A DNA stretch of 64,000 nt from Promethearchaeota archaeon (GTDB taxonomy: Archaea; Asgardarchaeota; Lokiarchaeia; Sigyniarchaeales; SOKP01). The translations under genes were made by a program, and so were the position numbers. A model generated the notes under the pieces. It ran no database searches. It saw nothing but the letters and a program-made list of their open reading frames with translations, and was not told the origin of the DNA. The stretch is taken from positions 60,285 through 124,284 of the forward strand of contig JAEOTR010000019.1 of assembly GCA_016839705.1 (NCBI GenBank), read 5' to 3'. Shown here piece after piece: positions 36,885 through 45,922 of the stretch; position 1 is the first letter of the stretch, and each line of letters starts with the position of its first letter.

Positions 36885-38180
36885 TTATCTTAAAATTTGT
36901 TTTGGAATGTTTCTATAATAAATTATTAATAGAAAGTAAACAAGCATTAGCAATATCAATCCTCCAAGATTAAATGGGAATATTTCATAAGTCAAATAAA
37001 AAATCCCCCAAAATCCCACAGCAAGTGTCGCAAGTAGATAGTAAGAATATTTTACAGAATTGTATAACTTAAAATCTTTATGAAAAAGTATGAAAAAAAT
37101 TAAGAATGGCATTAATACTACAAGATGATGAGGCCATGTGTCAAAATAGGCAATTAACATTACTAATATTCCCACTAAATATCCATCAATTAAGGAAATA
37201 GACTGGTTTGAGTTTTTAAACATTATTATAAATATTGGAATCAAAATTAGTAAAGTGATTAATATAAAAATTAAAAACCCGTTAACATCCATATTAAGAA
37301 GGTTAAAGAGAATTAAAATAATTCTAGTTAGACTAAATGATGGATTGATTTCCACAGCGCTTTCAATTGTGTAGGTATAACCTCCAGTGAGATTAACGTC
37401 GATAAAATCTTTTAACATTTGTGGAAAAATCATGAAATACAAACCAGAGATCATTATTAAAATTATAGGGCCTGCCAATCGAATAAAAGTTTTTTTCAAA
37501 TCAAAATGAATTTTCTTAGTTGTTCTGTTGTAGTTTAACACCATTACAAAGGGTAAAATTAAAATTAAAGTAGGACGAATTGAAATTGCTAATCCTAATA
37601 AAAAGCCTCCTATCAATTCCTTCCTAAAACCTCCTTTCAGGAAATAAAAGAGAGAAGAAAGGATGAGAACAGAAACTAATAAGTTAATCTGTCCTAAAAA
37701 AAAATTCATAAATTGTGGTAACATTATTAAGAAAACAGCACTTTGATGAAGAACTGATTCATTTTCTGCATTATCAAAGAGATCTCTAAAATTATTTAGT
37801 TTATAGTTGAAAGTATGGTTATTATACAAGTTCTGATAAATCTGAATAATCTTATAAATTAGATATATCAGTAAGAGGTTTAGACAAAAATTGAAAATTT
37901 GGAATATAAAATAACCTATTTTTAGGCCTAAAATTGAAAATGGTGTAAAAAAATAAGCAGAAAGAGGTAAATACCTAAACGGAAAGGGAGAAAGCGTTGA
38001 ATTGTATAAATTAGGTAAATCTTCCAAAACATTTAAACCAGCATAATGGAATGATAAATAATCATTTTCATTAATATTCATTAAAGGATTATCTAAAAAA
38101 TAAAAAAAAATGAAAGTTAAAACTAAATAAAAAGCATTAACTGTGTATGCTAAAAAAAAAAATATTCGTGTTTTATGCAT
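36885..38180 (-). CDS. GT87-like membrane glycosyltransferase
   Basis: A 431-residue polytopic protein with about eleven membrane segments. The first external loop contains the acidic motif NENDYLSFHYAG and SPFPFRYLPLSAYFF, the pattern of GT87 (DUF2029) polyprenyl-phosphate mannosyl/arabinosyltransferases, which use lipid-linked sugars outside the membrane. Sequence identity cannot be measured by hand, so other GT-C families are possible. It lies between two paralogous acyltransferase genes on the same strand, 42 and 135 bases away, suggesting a surface-glycan operon. Confidence 0.6.
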   Translation of the reverse strand: MHKTRIFFFLAYTVNAFYLVLTFIFFYFLDNPLMNINENDYLSFHYAGLNVLEDLPNLYNSTLSPFPFRYLPLSAYFFTPFSILGLKIGYFIFQIFNFCLNLLLIYLIYKIIQIYQNLYNNHTFNYKLNNFRDLFDNAENESVLHQSAVFLIMLPQFMNFFLGQINLLVSVLILSSLFYFLKGGFRKELIGGFLLGLAISIRPTLILILPFVMVLNYNRTTKKIHFDLKKTFIRLAGPIILIMISGLYFMIFPQMLKDFIDVNLTGGYTYTIESAVEINPSFSLTRIILILFNLLNMDVNGFLIFILITLLILIPIFIIMFKNSNQSISLIDGYLVGILVMLIAYFDTWPHHLVVLMPFLIFFILFHKDFKLYNSVKYSYYLLATLAVGFWGIFYLTYEIFPFNLGGLILLMLVYFLLIIYYRNIPKQILR

Positions 38181-38222
38181 TAGAAATCTGGTTTAATTTA
38201 TTTAATAAAAGATTTTGAATGG

Positions 38223-39623
38223 TTATTCATCTCTGCCATCTTTACTCAATTTCCTCATGAAATCTTCCATTTTTTTAACTTTTTCTCGCTTTTTAATTTT
38301 TGCATACATCATTTTTGTTGTTTTCTTAACTGCTTCACCTGATTTTTGACCTACTCTACCGATTTGTACCATTAACCATTCAGGAGACCCTACACCTTTA
38401 GCGTATTCCATCCAAATATACATAAAAACACCTAAAAATCCAATGTAAGATAGGCTAACGATGAGGAAGATGAGTATGCTAAATTGATTAAAAAATAGAG
38501 GGATAAATATGAAGTGAATAAGAAATAAGCTAAGGGATGTTTTGCCGAAATAAATTAATACGCTAGTAATGTTATTGTATTTATTTTTAATATCTATGAA
38601 GTAAAAGAAAATAGCTATAATTAATAATGCAGCACCTTGGTTATAAAACATGTTCGCGCTTGTTCCTCTTATTAAAAAATTTGGCATCCCTGGAATTTGG
38701 AAAAAATCTTGTTGATTGGCATAAAGTAAATTAACTAAATGAGGATATTCAGAAAGACCGCCGATTATTGATGCGGGAGTCTCTAACGTCCATCCTGGCT
38801 CCCAAAAAGTAAGATTCAGCCCATCAGGAAAGAAGGCGAATATTCCAACCAAGATAAAAATTATACCCCAGACAAAAAATATTCTAAACAAACCAATATA
38901 TGCATCCTTAGTACCTTTGTTCATGGCTTCATAGATATATTCCCCAAAGATTGTAGAAATAAAAGCAATTGAAATCCAGGGGAGTAAAGTCAAATGAGGT
39001 GTTGGAGAGGTAATGATATAATGGAAAATGCTTAAGAAAACATTTCCTTCAACTTTTCCAAGATAAAGAATAGCTCTTAACGTAGGAGAGAGAAGGATTA
39101 TTAAAAGCCCAATTATGATACGATTTGATTTCTTAATTTTTAAAATATAATAAGAGAAAATTTGAGAAAAACCAATAAATGTAATTATATTCCAACCATA
39201 AATGGCAATCTTTATTTCTCCTCCCTCAATGATTAAAACATTTGTGAGCATTCCTATTACAATCATCACAAGCCCACGAGTAAAAACTCTATTTCGAATG
39301 ATTTTAGGATGAACAATACCTTCCTTCCGTTTAATGCTAAAAATTACACTTAGTGCTGAAAGGAACACAAATAAAGAAGGTCCTAAAATGTCTAATAAAC
39401 CAAACATTATTCCATATACGTAGTATGAATCTGGTGCTAACCAACCACTCGCAGTATGAGCTAATATAATAAAAACGATTGCGAATCCTTTAACAAAATC
39501 AATTGACAGAATACGTCTGGGTGAAGCATAATCTCTAATATCCTCAAGAGGAATTTCTTGTCTTAAATAATTAAAGAGAGGTGGTGATTCTGTATCTATC
39601 TCTGTATTAATTTGTGAAGTCAT
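38223..39623 (-). CDS. membrane acyltransferase, paralogue of the 35490 gene
   Basis: A 466-residue paralogue of the acyltransferase at 35490, with the same N-terminal RRILSIDFVKGFAIVFIILA motif, about ten membrane segments and a longer charged C-terminal tail (about 60 residues, Lys/Arg-rich, likely cytoplasmic). The two copies share long identical stretches such as ILGPSLFVFLSALSV and SPEWLM. This is the first gene of the apparent three-gene operon (acyltransferase, GT87-like, acyltransferase). Duplication and divergence would allow two positions or two acyl groups to be added. Confidence 0.68.
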   Translation of the reverse strand: MTSQINTEIDTESPPLFNYLRQEIPLEDIRDYASPRRILSIDFVKGFAIVFIILAHTASGWLAPDSYYVYGIMFGLLDILGPSLFVFLSALSVIFSIKRKEGIVHPKIIRNRVFTRGLVMIVIGMLTNVLIIEGGEIKIAIYGWNIITFIGFSQIFSYYILKIKKSNRIIIGLLIILLSPTLRAILYLGKVEGNVFLSIFHYIITSPTPHLTLLPWISIAFISTIFGEYIYEAMNKGTKDAYIGLFRIFFVWGIIFILVGIFAFFPDGLNLTFWEPGWTLETPASIIGGLSEYPHLVNLLYANQQDFFQIPGMPNFLIRGTSANMFYNQGAALLIIAIFFYFIDIKNKYNNITSVLIYFGKTSLSLFLIHFIFIPLFFNQFSILIFLIVSLSYIGFLGVFMYIWMEYAKGVGSPEWLMVQIGRVGQKSGEAVKKTTKMMYAKIKKREKVKKMEDFMRKLSKDGRDE

Positions 39624-39757
39624 ATCAACTTGATTTTATAGTTTGTTAGTTTTTAATAATCTAAGAAAAATTAATATTTTCAAAATTTATTTAAATATTA
39701 TTCTTTTGGAATTTTTATAGTTTTTCAAAAATGTAGCTTAAACTAAATTGATTTTTT

Positions 39758-40180
39758 ATGCCACTCAACAAAAAAATTGTTAGTTTTTTGTTATTAGGAT
39801 TAATTGGTCCAATTCTCCTCATATTATCTGAATTTTTTCCGTGGTTCTCAGGTTATAATTTATTTGAGCTATTTATAATCACAACCTTTGCTGAAATTGA
39901 AAACTCTTTTTTATTTCTATTCCCATTAATGAGTGGAATTGTGTGCTTAATAGCTAATATGTTAGCAATATACAAGGCAGAGTTTAAAATAAAAACGGTT
40001 ATCTTATCTTTGGTTGGTTTAGGATTTCAGCTAATATTTTTTATAGATTATATTATACAAGAATTAGGATTTCTCTCTAACTCTGGTGTTGGAGTTTATT
40101 TAGGAAGTTTTGGTTTTTTTCTGGTTATTATTAATATTATAAGTATATTAACAAGAATTGAAAAAGATTCAGGAGGTTAA
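39758..40180 (+). CDS. small membrane protein, partner of the membrane winged-helix regulator
   Basis: A 140-residue protein with four hydrophobic segments (about 8-28, 44-66, 74-97 and 106-128). No family is recognisable. Its stop is followed at once by the start of the winged-helix membrane protein (TAA at 40178-40180, TTG at 40181), so both are translated from one message and probably act together. An AGGAGG element lies within its last codons. Confidence 0.55.
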   Translation: MPLNKKIVSFLLLGLIGPILLILSEFFPWFSGYNLFELFIITTFAEIENSFLFLFPLMSGIVCLIANMLAIYKAEFKIKTVILSLVGLGFQLIFFIDYIIQELGFLSNSGVGVYLGSFGFFLVIINIISILTRIEKDSGG

Positions 40181-41065
40181 TTGACTATCAGTAAGGAAAG
40201 AAAACAAAATTTCAAAAAGAAAGATGTTGATGTTGAATCCAGCTTTTATTATGCATTAAGTCATGAAATCCGCAGAAAAATAATTAAGATTATAGGAGAT
40301 AATGAATTTACCTCTTTTACTCATCTTAAAAATGAATTGAATGTAAGTACAGGCACAATCTATCATCATTTAGAGACATTATCATCGTTAATTGAACAAA
40401 AACAAGATAAAAAATATTATTTAAAAGAATTGGGAACCTATGCGTATAATTCCTTAAAAGACAATATTGAAACAATCAAAGCTCCTCAGAGGGAATTCAA
40501 ATCCGCATTCTTAAATAAGTTAATGGTGTTAACTTCAAAAAGGTTCATAACATTTAATAAAAAAGATCGAATCTATACTCTTTTAATATCAATTGGCATC
40601 ATCATAATCGGAACGATTTTCTGTATTTTAAATGATTTCATTTCCTTCTTTCTCTTTTATATTGAAATTAATTCTGAGAATTTGGATTATATTGTTCAGA
40701 TTTTAATAAACCTAAGTTTTATTTTAAATTTCCTTGCTTTCTTTGCTATAATTGAAATAGTATCTCGCTTATTTTACAAGAAGACTGAAAATACATTGAA
40801 GCTACTTGCATCCTTTGCGTTAATTCAGTTTCCAATGATAATTTATCTAATAATTAATTTTATCTTTAAATATACTGCATTAACGAGTTTGAATGTAGTC
40901 AATTTCATTGATCAAATTTTAATGATTGTTTTTCAAGCATGGTCAATATGGCTACTATCCTATACTTTGAGCGTGAAGAAGGGATTAAAGATTGAAAATA
41001 GCTTAATTATATCTTTATTGCTACATTATGGTGGTTTTACTTTAATTTTGCTTACCTTCATTTAA
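40181..41065 (+). CDS. membrane-anchored ArsR-like winged-helix regulator
   Basis: A 294-residue protein. Residues 20-85 form a winged helix-turn-helix (ALSHEIRRKIIKII, then LNVSTGTIYHHLETLSSL), followed by four membrane segments (about 130-155, 165-190, 215-235 and 245-290). It probably binds DNA while tethered to the membrane, perhaps sensing envelope state with its partner encoded just upstream. The start is a TTG with AGGAGG five bases before it; no ATG is in place. Its end overlaps the convergent ATP-grasp gene by eight bases. Confidence 0.7.
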   Translation: MTISKERKQNFKKKDVDVESSFYYALSHEIRRKIIKIIGDNEFTSFTHLKNELNVSTGTIYHHLETLSSLIEQKQDKKYYLKELGTYAYNSLKDNIETIKAPQREFKSAFLNKLMVLTSKRFITFNKKDRIYTLLISIGIIIIGTIFCILNDFISFFLFYIEINSENLDYIVQILINLSFILNFLAFFAIIEIVSRLFYKKTENTLKLLASFALIQFPMIIYLIINFIFKYTALTSLNVVNFIDQILMIVFQAWSIWLLSYTLSVKKGLKIENSLIISLLLHYGGFTLILLTFI

Positions 41066-42359
41066 TATTCTCAAAACCATATCTTCTTAATGTATTTTTA
41101 ATTTCTTTCATTCTATTTTTAGACTCACTTAAACTTTTTGATTTAGTTGCGATTAAACTTGTAAAGTGATTTGAAATTTTGAGTGATATGGGAGGAGTAA
41201 CGAACTCTGGGATTTCATTCACAAGTTTTTGCGTTAGCTCCTCATTTATCCCAGTATCCCGCATTTCCTCATAATAATCCATTTCTATCCTTGAAAATAT
41301 AGAGTGATTAAGGTATTTCACCTCATAGTTATTAATAGAATTTAATTGTGAATCAAGGATCAATTTTGCGGGATTATAATTTATGACATTTCTTAAACCG
41401 ATATATGATGTAGTTAATCTAGGATTGATTTCAATAAAAAACTGTTTTGCATCATTAGTACTGATGAAATCAATACCATAATAACCAGAAATAACTGAAA
41501 AATTGATTTTTTCTAAAATATCATTAAGTTTATTCTTAATTTCCTCAAAATTCTCTATGGGTGTTGTACCCCCATAATATTCTGATTCATAATTTGAATG
41601 TTTAATATCAATATTTTGGGAATTTATGCTTAGTAATATAGGACTTTTAAATTGGGAATCCCCTATGTAAGGTACTCCAATCAATGAAACACTTAAATCT
41701 TTTCCCTCTATAAATTCTTGAAGTATATATCTTCTCCCAAATTCAACTTTATGCTGAAAATTTAGAAAAAAATGCTTTAATTGATATTGAGATTCGAAAT
41801 AATATATAGATTCAGCTCCAACACCATCTTCAGGTTTTATCACCACTGGTTTTTTCAATATATTGAATTTTTGAAGTATGAATTCACTATCTAATTGTTT
41901 ATTTCTTATTGGTATCAAGTATGTTTTAGGGCTTGGGATTTTATTTTCTTTAAAAAAGGAATACGTATTCAGCTTCGACATACCTAGCCTAATTCCTTTT
42001 AAATTAGTGCTTAATAGAATCCTATTAGCCTTTTTAACTATATCACTTAAATTATATAGTACATTTGATGATTCTGGAGCGATGATGAATATATATTTAC
42101 ATTCTTCAACAAAAGTCTTGAATTTCTTAAGAAAATTATCCTGGCTGTTAGTTATACTTAAATCATCAACTGGTAGAAATTGAGCAAGATTATTAATTCT
42201 ATAATCTAGCATGGTCTTGATCTCAAAATTTAGAGATTTAAAATCTATAATAATAGATCTTAACATTCCATAACCTTCACAAAAAAGTGAAATGGGTATG
42301 TTTACTTTATTAAAACCACCACCAGAAACAAATTCAAAAATAAAAATTTTATTCTTCAT
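41058..42359 (-). CDS. ATP-grasp ligase, tyramine--L-glutamate ligase-like
   Basis: A 433-residue ATP-grasp enzyme. The N-terminal motif IFEFVSGGGFN and overall length resemble MfnD, which joins tyramine and glutamate in methanofuran synthesis. The ATP-grasp fold shows VVIKPEDGVGAESIYYF, the acidic FFIEINPRLTTSYIGLR metal site and a following loop. Family members with other amine/acid substrates also look like this, so methanofuran is a suggestion and not a firm assignment. No other methanofuran gene is adjacent. The gene runs opposite to and slightly overlaps the membrane regulator. Confidence 0.6.
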   Translation of the reverse strand: MKNKIFIFEFVSGGGFNKVNIPISLFCEGYGMLRSIIIDFKSLNFEIKTMLDYRINNLAQFLPVDDLSITNSQDNFLKKFKTFVEECKYIFIIAPESSNVLYNLSDIVKKANRILLSTNLKGIRLGMSKLNTYSFFKENKIPSPKTYLIPIRNKQLDSEFILQKFNILKKPVVIKPEDGVGAESIYYFESQYQLKHFFLNFQHKVEFGRRYILQEFIEGKDLSVSLIGVPYIGDSQFKSPILLSINSQNIDIKHSNYESEYYGGTTPIENFEEIKNKLNDILEKINFSVISGYYGIDFISTNDAKQFFIEINPRLTTSYIGLRNVINYNPAKLILDSQLNSINNYEVKYLNHSIFSRIEMDYYEEMRDTGINEELTQKLVNEIPEFVTPPISLKISNHFTSLIATKSKSLSESKNRMKEIKNTLRRYGFENIK

Positions 42360-42496
42360 TATTTTAGTTTAAAATCGTAATAATCAGAATTGTATAGAAT
42401 ACTTGTTTATAAAAAGGTTATTATAGATTAGTTTTAAAATGATGGATAAATAATTTTAATTAACTCAAATTTAACGAAAAACGTTAAGATCTAAAT

Positions 42497-43729
42497 ATGA
42501 CTTTTTTTACAGAAGAAGTAATGCAACGCATTAGGTATCTTCATTATAAAATTAAGAAAATTGAAGATGCTATTGAAAAAGAAGATGAATATTTCAACCT
42601 TGATGACCTAAATCTTATTTTAGAATATACTAAAATCCTAAATAGGAATTATCAGCGTGAGAATCATAAAGAAATTTTAGATGTTTTAGATATAACTAAA
42701 AACTATCTTGATCCTCAAACTGATAGAGAAATTGAAATTTATGATATAATGTTTGAATGTGCTCGTGTACTTTGGGTAATGGCAAGAGCGTATTTTCAAC
42801 TTTCTGATAAGTATGAAGAAGAAAATGAATGGGAAAATGCTATTATCTCAATGACAGAATGTAGTAAAGTATATAAAACAGCTGCTTATTTTAGTGCTGC
42901 TGTAGTTAACCAGAATGACTTAGGTCGTACACTCAATTCTGAAAACTTAGAATTAAACTCGGAAGAATCAAGGATTTTAGCTCAGAGTATCGCTGCATTG
43001 CGTGAAGAATCAAATCGAAACATATATTTTGCGTCGAAGTTATACGCAGGGCTTAGTGTTTTATCAAAGAGATTATTTTATTTAAAACAGCATGAAGAGA
43101 AAAAAAAACAGCAGATAAGAGCTCAATTTCATTATGATATGGGAAAGGCTTGCTTTCTTAAAGCACGAGCTTCTCTAGAATCATCAATAACAAATATCAA
43201 CCAAGAAAAGGTACAAAAACTAAACCAAAAAGCTCTCTGGTACTATATAAAAGCAAAAGATATTTGGGAAGATATGCAAAAAACCCTTACACTTTCGGGG
43301 GAAGAAAAAGAGCATATCAATCTAAATTTATCCATCGTAGAGGAAAATATTAATGAAAACGAAATTGAACAATTGGATTATGATGAAATTAAAAAAATTC
43401 AAGATCCAGAACCAATAATTATTATCCCTGAGAATTTAGCACCTTTTGTACCTAAAAATGTTATATATCTAACAAAATTTGTACCCAAGGATTTAAATAT
43501 AAAAAGATTTAAAGCATATCAACGCAAGAAGCTAGAAGAAAAAATCCCGTATAGTAAAAAAGAAAAATTAATAGATCAGAAAGCTGGTGTTGTCCGAACC
43601 ATAAATGAATTAAAGTTATTAAAAGAAAATAACGAGATTGAAGTAGACAAATTTGCTGAGCTCATGGAAAAGTACTCTACTAAACTAAAAATGATTGAGT
43701 CTGCTATTGAAAAATTAGTAAAGAAATAG
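42497..43729 (+). CDS. helical repeat protein, possibly BRO1/ALIX-like
   Basis: A 410-residue soluble, helical protein. Residues about 70-260 resemble the TPR-like core of BRO1 domains: a helix with RVLWVMARAYFQLSDKYE, then SKVYKTAAYFSAAV and SRILAQSIAALREE, and a helix QFHYDMGKACFLKARAS. This follows the order of the BRO1 pattern (ASVLFNIA, AAG-F, LMLAQAQE), but the match is by eye and weak. The last 130 residues hold a proline-containing linker (IIIIPENLAPFVP) and a charged coiled coil. Other TPR-type proteins remain possible. It is a single gene with an ATG start. Confidence 0.4.
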   Translation: MTFFTEEVMQRIRYLHYKIKKIEDAIEKEDEYFNLDDLNLILEYTKILNRNYQRENHKEILDVLDITKNYLDPQTDREIEIYDIMFECARVLWVMARAYFQLSDKYEEENEWENAIISMTECSKVYKTAAYFSAAVVNQNDLGRTLNSENLELNSEESRILAQSIAALREESNRNIYFASKLYAGLSVLSKRLFYLKQHEEKKKQQIRAQFHYDMGKACFLKARASLESSITNINQEKVQKLNQKALWYYIKAKDIWEDMQKTLTLSGEEKEHINLNLSIVEENINENEIEQLDYDEIKKIQDPEPIIIIPENLAPFVPKNVIYLTKFVPKDLNIKRFKAYQRKKLEEKIPYSKKEKLIDQKAGVVRTINELKLLKENNEIEVDKFAELMEKYSTKLKMIESAIEKLVKK

Positions 43730-43748
43730 CTTTTATCTACAGATAATT

Positions 43749-43919
43749 TTAAAATCCTTCTCCTTGAATCGGCTTCTTTTCTTTTTCGATATATTTTTTT
43801 CGATTTTCCTCTATTTCAAAGCACCTACGATTTTCTTCCTGAAACAATAAATCATAAACCTCCTTTAGTACAAGACCAATTAGTGTAGCCTCAATAATAA
43901 CAATTAAAATTACCATCAT
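43749..43919 (-). CDS. 56-residue membrane protein, hypothetical
   Basis: A short frame with an ATG pair at 43914-43919. The first 20 residues are hydrophobic (MMVILIVIIEATLIGLVLKE), followed by a charged tail rich in Glu, Lys and Arg. It follows the stop of the 92-residue membrane ORF by five bases on the same strand, so the two may form a small operon. There is no visible family, and the short length leaves the call weak. Confidence 0.35.
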   Translation of the reverse strand: MMVILIVIIEATLIGLVLKEVYDLLFQEENRRCFEIEENRKKYIEKEKKPIQGEGF

Positions 43920-43924
43920 AAATT

Positions 43925-44203
43925 CTAAGTTATGGAGTTCTCTAAAAAAAGGCTTGTAAACAGGAAGAGGTGGGGAAAATAAAGGCAGGTAACAACACCA
44001 ATTCTTTTTCCAAATTTTATAATATTAATTATTTCCAATCTAAATACTCTTTCTAATTTCAAAATTTCCCATAAATAATAAGTACAGAATAAGAGATTAA
44101 TTATGCATAGAATTATAATAAAATTCCTTTCTTGAAATGTTAGACCAATATAAGGTTTTAAAAAAATTGAACCAATTATAAAAGTAAGTGAAAATATAAA
44201 CAA
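43925..44203 (-). CDS. small membrane protein, hypothetical
   Basis: A 92-residue frame with three hydrophobic stretches (about residues 2-20, 26-45 and 70-88). The start would be a TTG with no ribosome-binding site nearby. It is followed five bases later by the 56-residue membrane frame. I do not recognise the family, and the AT-rich sequence makes hydrophobic frames common by chance, so both are tentative. Confidence 0.3.
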   Translation of the reverse strand: MFIFSLTFIIGSIFLKPYIGLTFQERNFIIILCIINLLFCTYYLWEILKLERVFRLEIINIIKFGKRIGVVTCLYFPHLFLFTSLFLENSIT

Positions 44204-44393
44204 AATTAGGGAGGAAGAAAGAAGCCCATTTTGAAAATCTTTATAATCTAAAGTTTTGCACCTTTATTATGTTAATATTGTAAGTATCTAAATGATCTAA
44301 GTAAAATTAGGTATTATAATTAATTTGATTCTATTTTCTAAATCCTAATTAAATTTTATGGTCATTTTTATTTTAAGCAATCTTTTTTAATAC

Positions 44394-44663
44394 ATGTCTG
44401 AACAAATTTCAATTTTGCTTTATATTAAAAATATGCTTGCAGATTTAATTTATATCAATGGAATTGTGGCAACAGAGCTGATAAAAGTAACAGAAAATAC
44501 TGCTACTATACGTCGTGGGGAGGAATTCCTAAGTAAAACAACATGTCTCGCTGAACATACCCAGTTAAATACTCAGATAATTGAGATTCTAAAAAAATAC
44601 CAAAAATCGCCAGAAGATTTAGCAGGATTAGCTTCACACGTATTAAAGGACAATAAAGAATAA
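44394..44663 (+). CDS. 89-residue hypothetical protein of the NifU-like operon
   Basis: A small soluble, helical protein with one cysteine; no recognisable domain. It starts the run 44394-45872: a NifU-like gene begins 18 bases after its stop, and an alpha/beta hydrolase gene follows. Its position before a NifU-like protein suggests a role with iron-sulfur assembly, but this is only context. Confidence 0.5.
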   Translation: MSEQISILLYIKNMLADLIYINGIVATELIKVTENTATIRRGEEFLSKTTCLAEHTQLNTQIIEILKKYQKSPEDLAGLASHVLKDNKE

Positions 44664-44681
44664 GTTATTTTTGAGTATAAT

Positions 44682-45119
44682 ATGCCAGATCAGTTCGATG
44701 AATTTATCGAAAATCTTCAAAAAGAAATTATCAAGATGGAAATTGAGGATCATAATGAAAGAATCGTGTCGTTATGCTATAATCCTCAAAATTGGGGAAA
44801 ACCTAAGATAGAGAATATCATCAGTTATGAAGAGCAAAGAGGAGGTCCTAAAAACTATTTTCTAGGACTTTACTTAAACATTGAAAATAACTTTATAAAA
44901 AAGGCTAACTTCTTAACAGATGGATGTGGTGTGATGATTGCTACTGGAAGTCAACTTACACTTTTGCTCGAAGGTAAAACAATAACATTTGCGGAAAACT
45001 TAATCGCGAAAGATATAGATGAGGCGCTAATGGGAGTACCTGAAAATGAGAAACATTGTTTAGATTTGGCTATTAGAACACTTAATAGAGCAATTGAAAA
45101 ATATAAAACAAAAGACTAA
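44682..45119 (+). CDS. NifU/IscU-like iron-sulfur scaffold-related protein
   Basis: A 145-residue protein with the IscU/NifU-N fold: NPQNWGKP, then GCGVMIATGS (second cysteine) and ENEKHCLDLA (third cysteine). The first cluster-ligating cysteine, normally in GxPxCGD near residue 50, appears to be missing: the segment is GGPKNYFLGL. With two of three ligands it may bind a cluster with a partner or have another role. The gene is in a likely operon with its 89-residue neighbour (18-base gap) and a hydrolase (12-base gap). Confidence 0.75.
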   Translation: MPDQFDEFIENLQKEIIKMEIEDHNERIVSLCYNPQNWGKPKIENIISYEEQRGGPKNYFLGLYLNIENNFIKKANFLTDGCGVMIATGSQLTLLLEGKTITFAENLIAKDIDEALMGVPENEKHCLDLAIRTLNRAIEKYKTKD

Positions 45120-45131
45120 TCTGAATCTACG

Positions 45132-45872
45132 ATGGTTGAATTAATTACAGAAAATATTGATATTCATGTAAAATCAGACAATATAAATCTCAAAGGTTCA
45201 ATATATTATACATCCAGAACACCATCTAAAGCCCCATTTTTGCTAAATTTACCAGGATTTATGAATCACAGAGACAATTATCTTGTGCAGTTTTTTTCTG
45301 AAAAATTTGCGAATGCGGGGTATTATGTTTTGTCCTATGATTATCGTGGTCATGGAGAAACCCAAAAGCAAACTGGTTCAAGATGGGATAAGATGATAAC
45401 GCAAATATATTCTGATATACATATTGTAATAGATTGGATCATTCAAAAACAAGCTAAGAGACTTTTAATAGATAAGATAGCATTGTTTGGGAGGAGTTTA
45501 GGAGGAGCGATCATATTATCTCATGGATTTATCGATGAAAGGGCTAAGTTATTAATAGCACTTAGTACAAGGTATGATTATTATACAATTAGAGGAAGAT
45601 ATCAAGCAGTTGAAGATTATGAAGGAGAAGAAATTATTAAAAAAATTAGCCCTAAGTATTTTCTTAAAAAAGACCCATTAAACAATGAGAGAATCTTAAT
45701 AGCTCATTGTAAAGATGATGATCGAGTTCCATTTGAAAATTTGATCCAGATAAGAGATCAACTTGGTTTAAGGGATGAAAATGTTATTGAATTTGATACG
45801 GGAGGGCATACATTTTCGGGTCATAGAGAGGAAATATTTAATTATTCACTTAAATTTCTAGAAAAGTTATAA
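45132..45872 (+). CDS. alpha/beta hydrolase
   Basis: A 246-residue alpha/beta hydrolase fold protein. The nucleophile elbow is FGRSLGGA, a catalytic Asp is likely in HCKDDDRVP, and the His in GGHTFSGH completes the triad near the C-terminus. An oxyanion region LNLPGFMNHR is also seen. Substrate unknown (esterase or peptidase-like). It ends the likely operon that contains the NifU-like gene, 12 bases away; the pathway link is unclear. Confidence 0.83.
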   Translation: MVELITENIDIHVKSDNINLKGSIYYTSRTPSKAPFLLNLPGFMNHRDNYLVQFFSEKFANAGYYVLSYDYRGHGETQKQTGSRWDKMITQIYSDIHIVIDWIIQKQAKRLLIDKIALFGRSLGGAIILSHGFIDERAKLLIALSTRYDYYTIRGRYQAVEDYEGEEIIKKISPKYFLKKDPLNNERILIAHCKDDDRVPFENLIQIRDQLGLRDENVIEFDTGGHTFSGHREEIFNYSLKFLEKL

Positions 45873-45922
45873 ACATTATAAAAAAGAAAAATTATTATGA
45901 ATCATTATAAGGTGGGATCATA

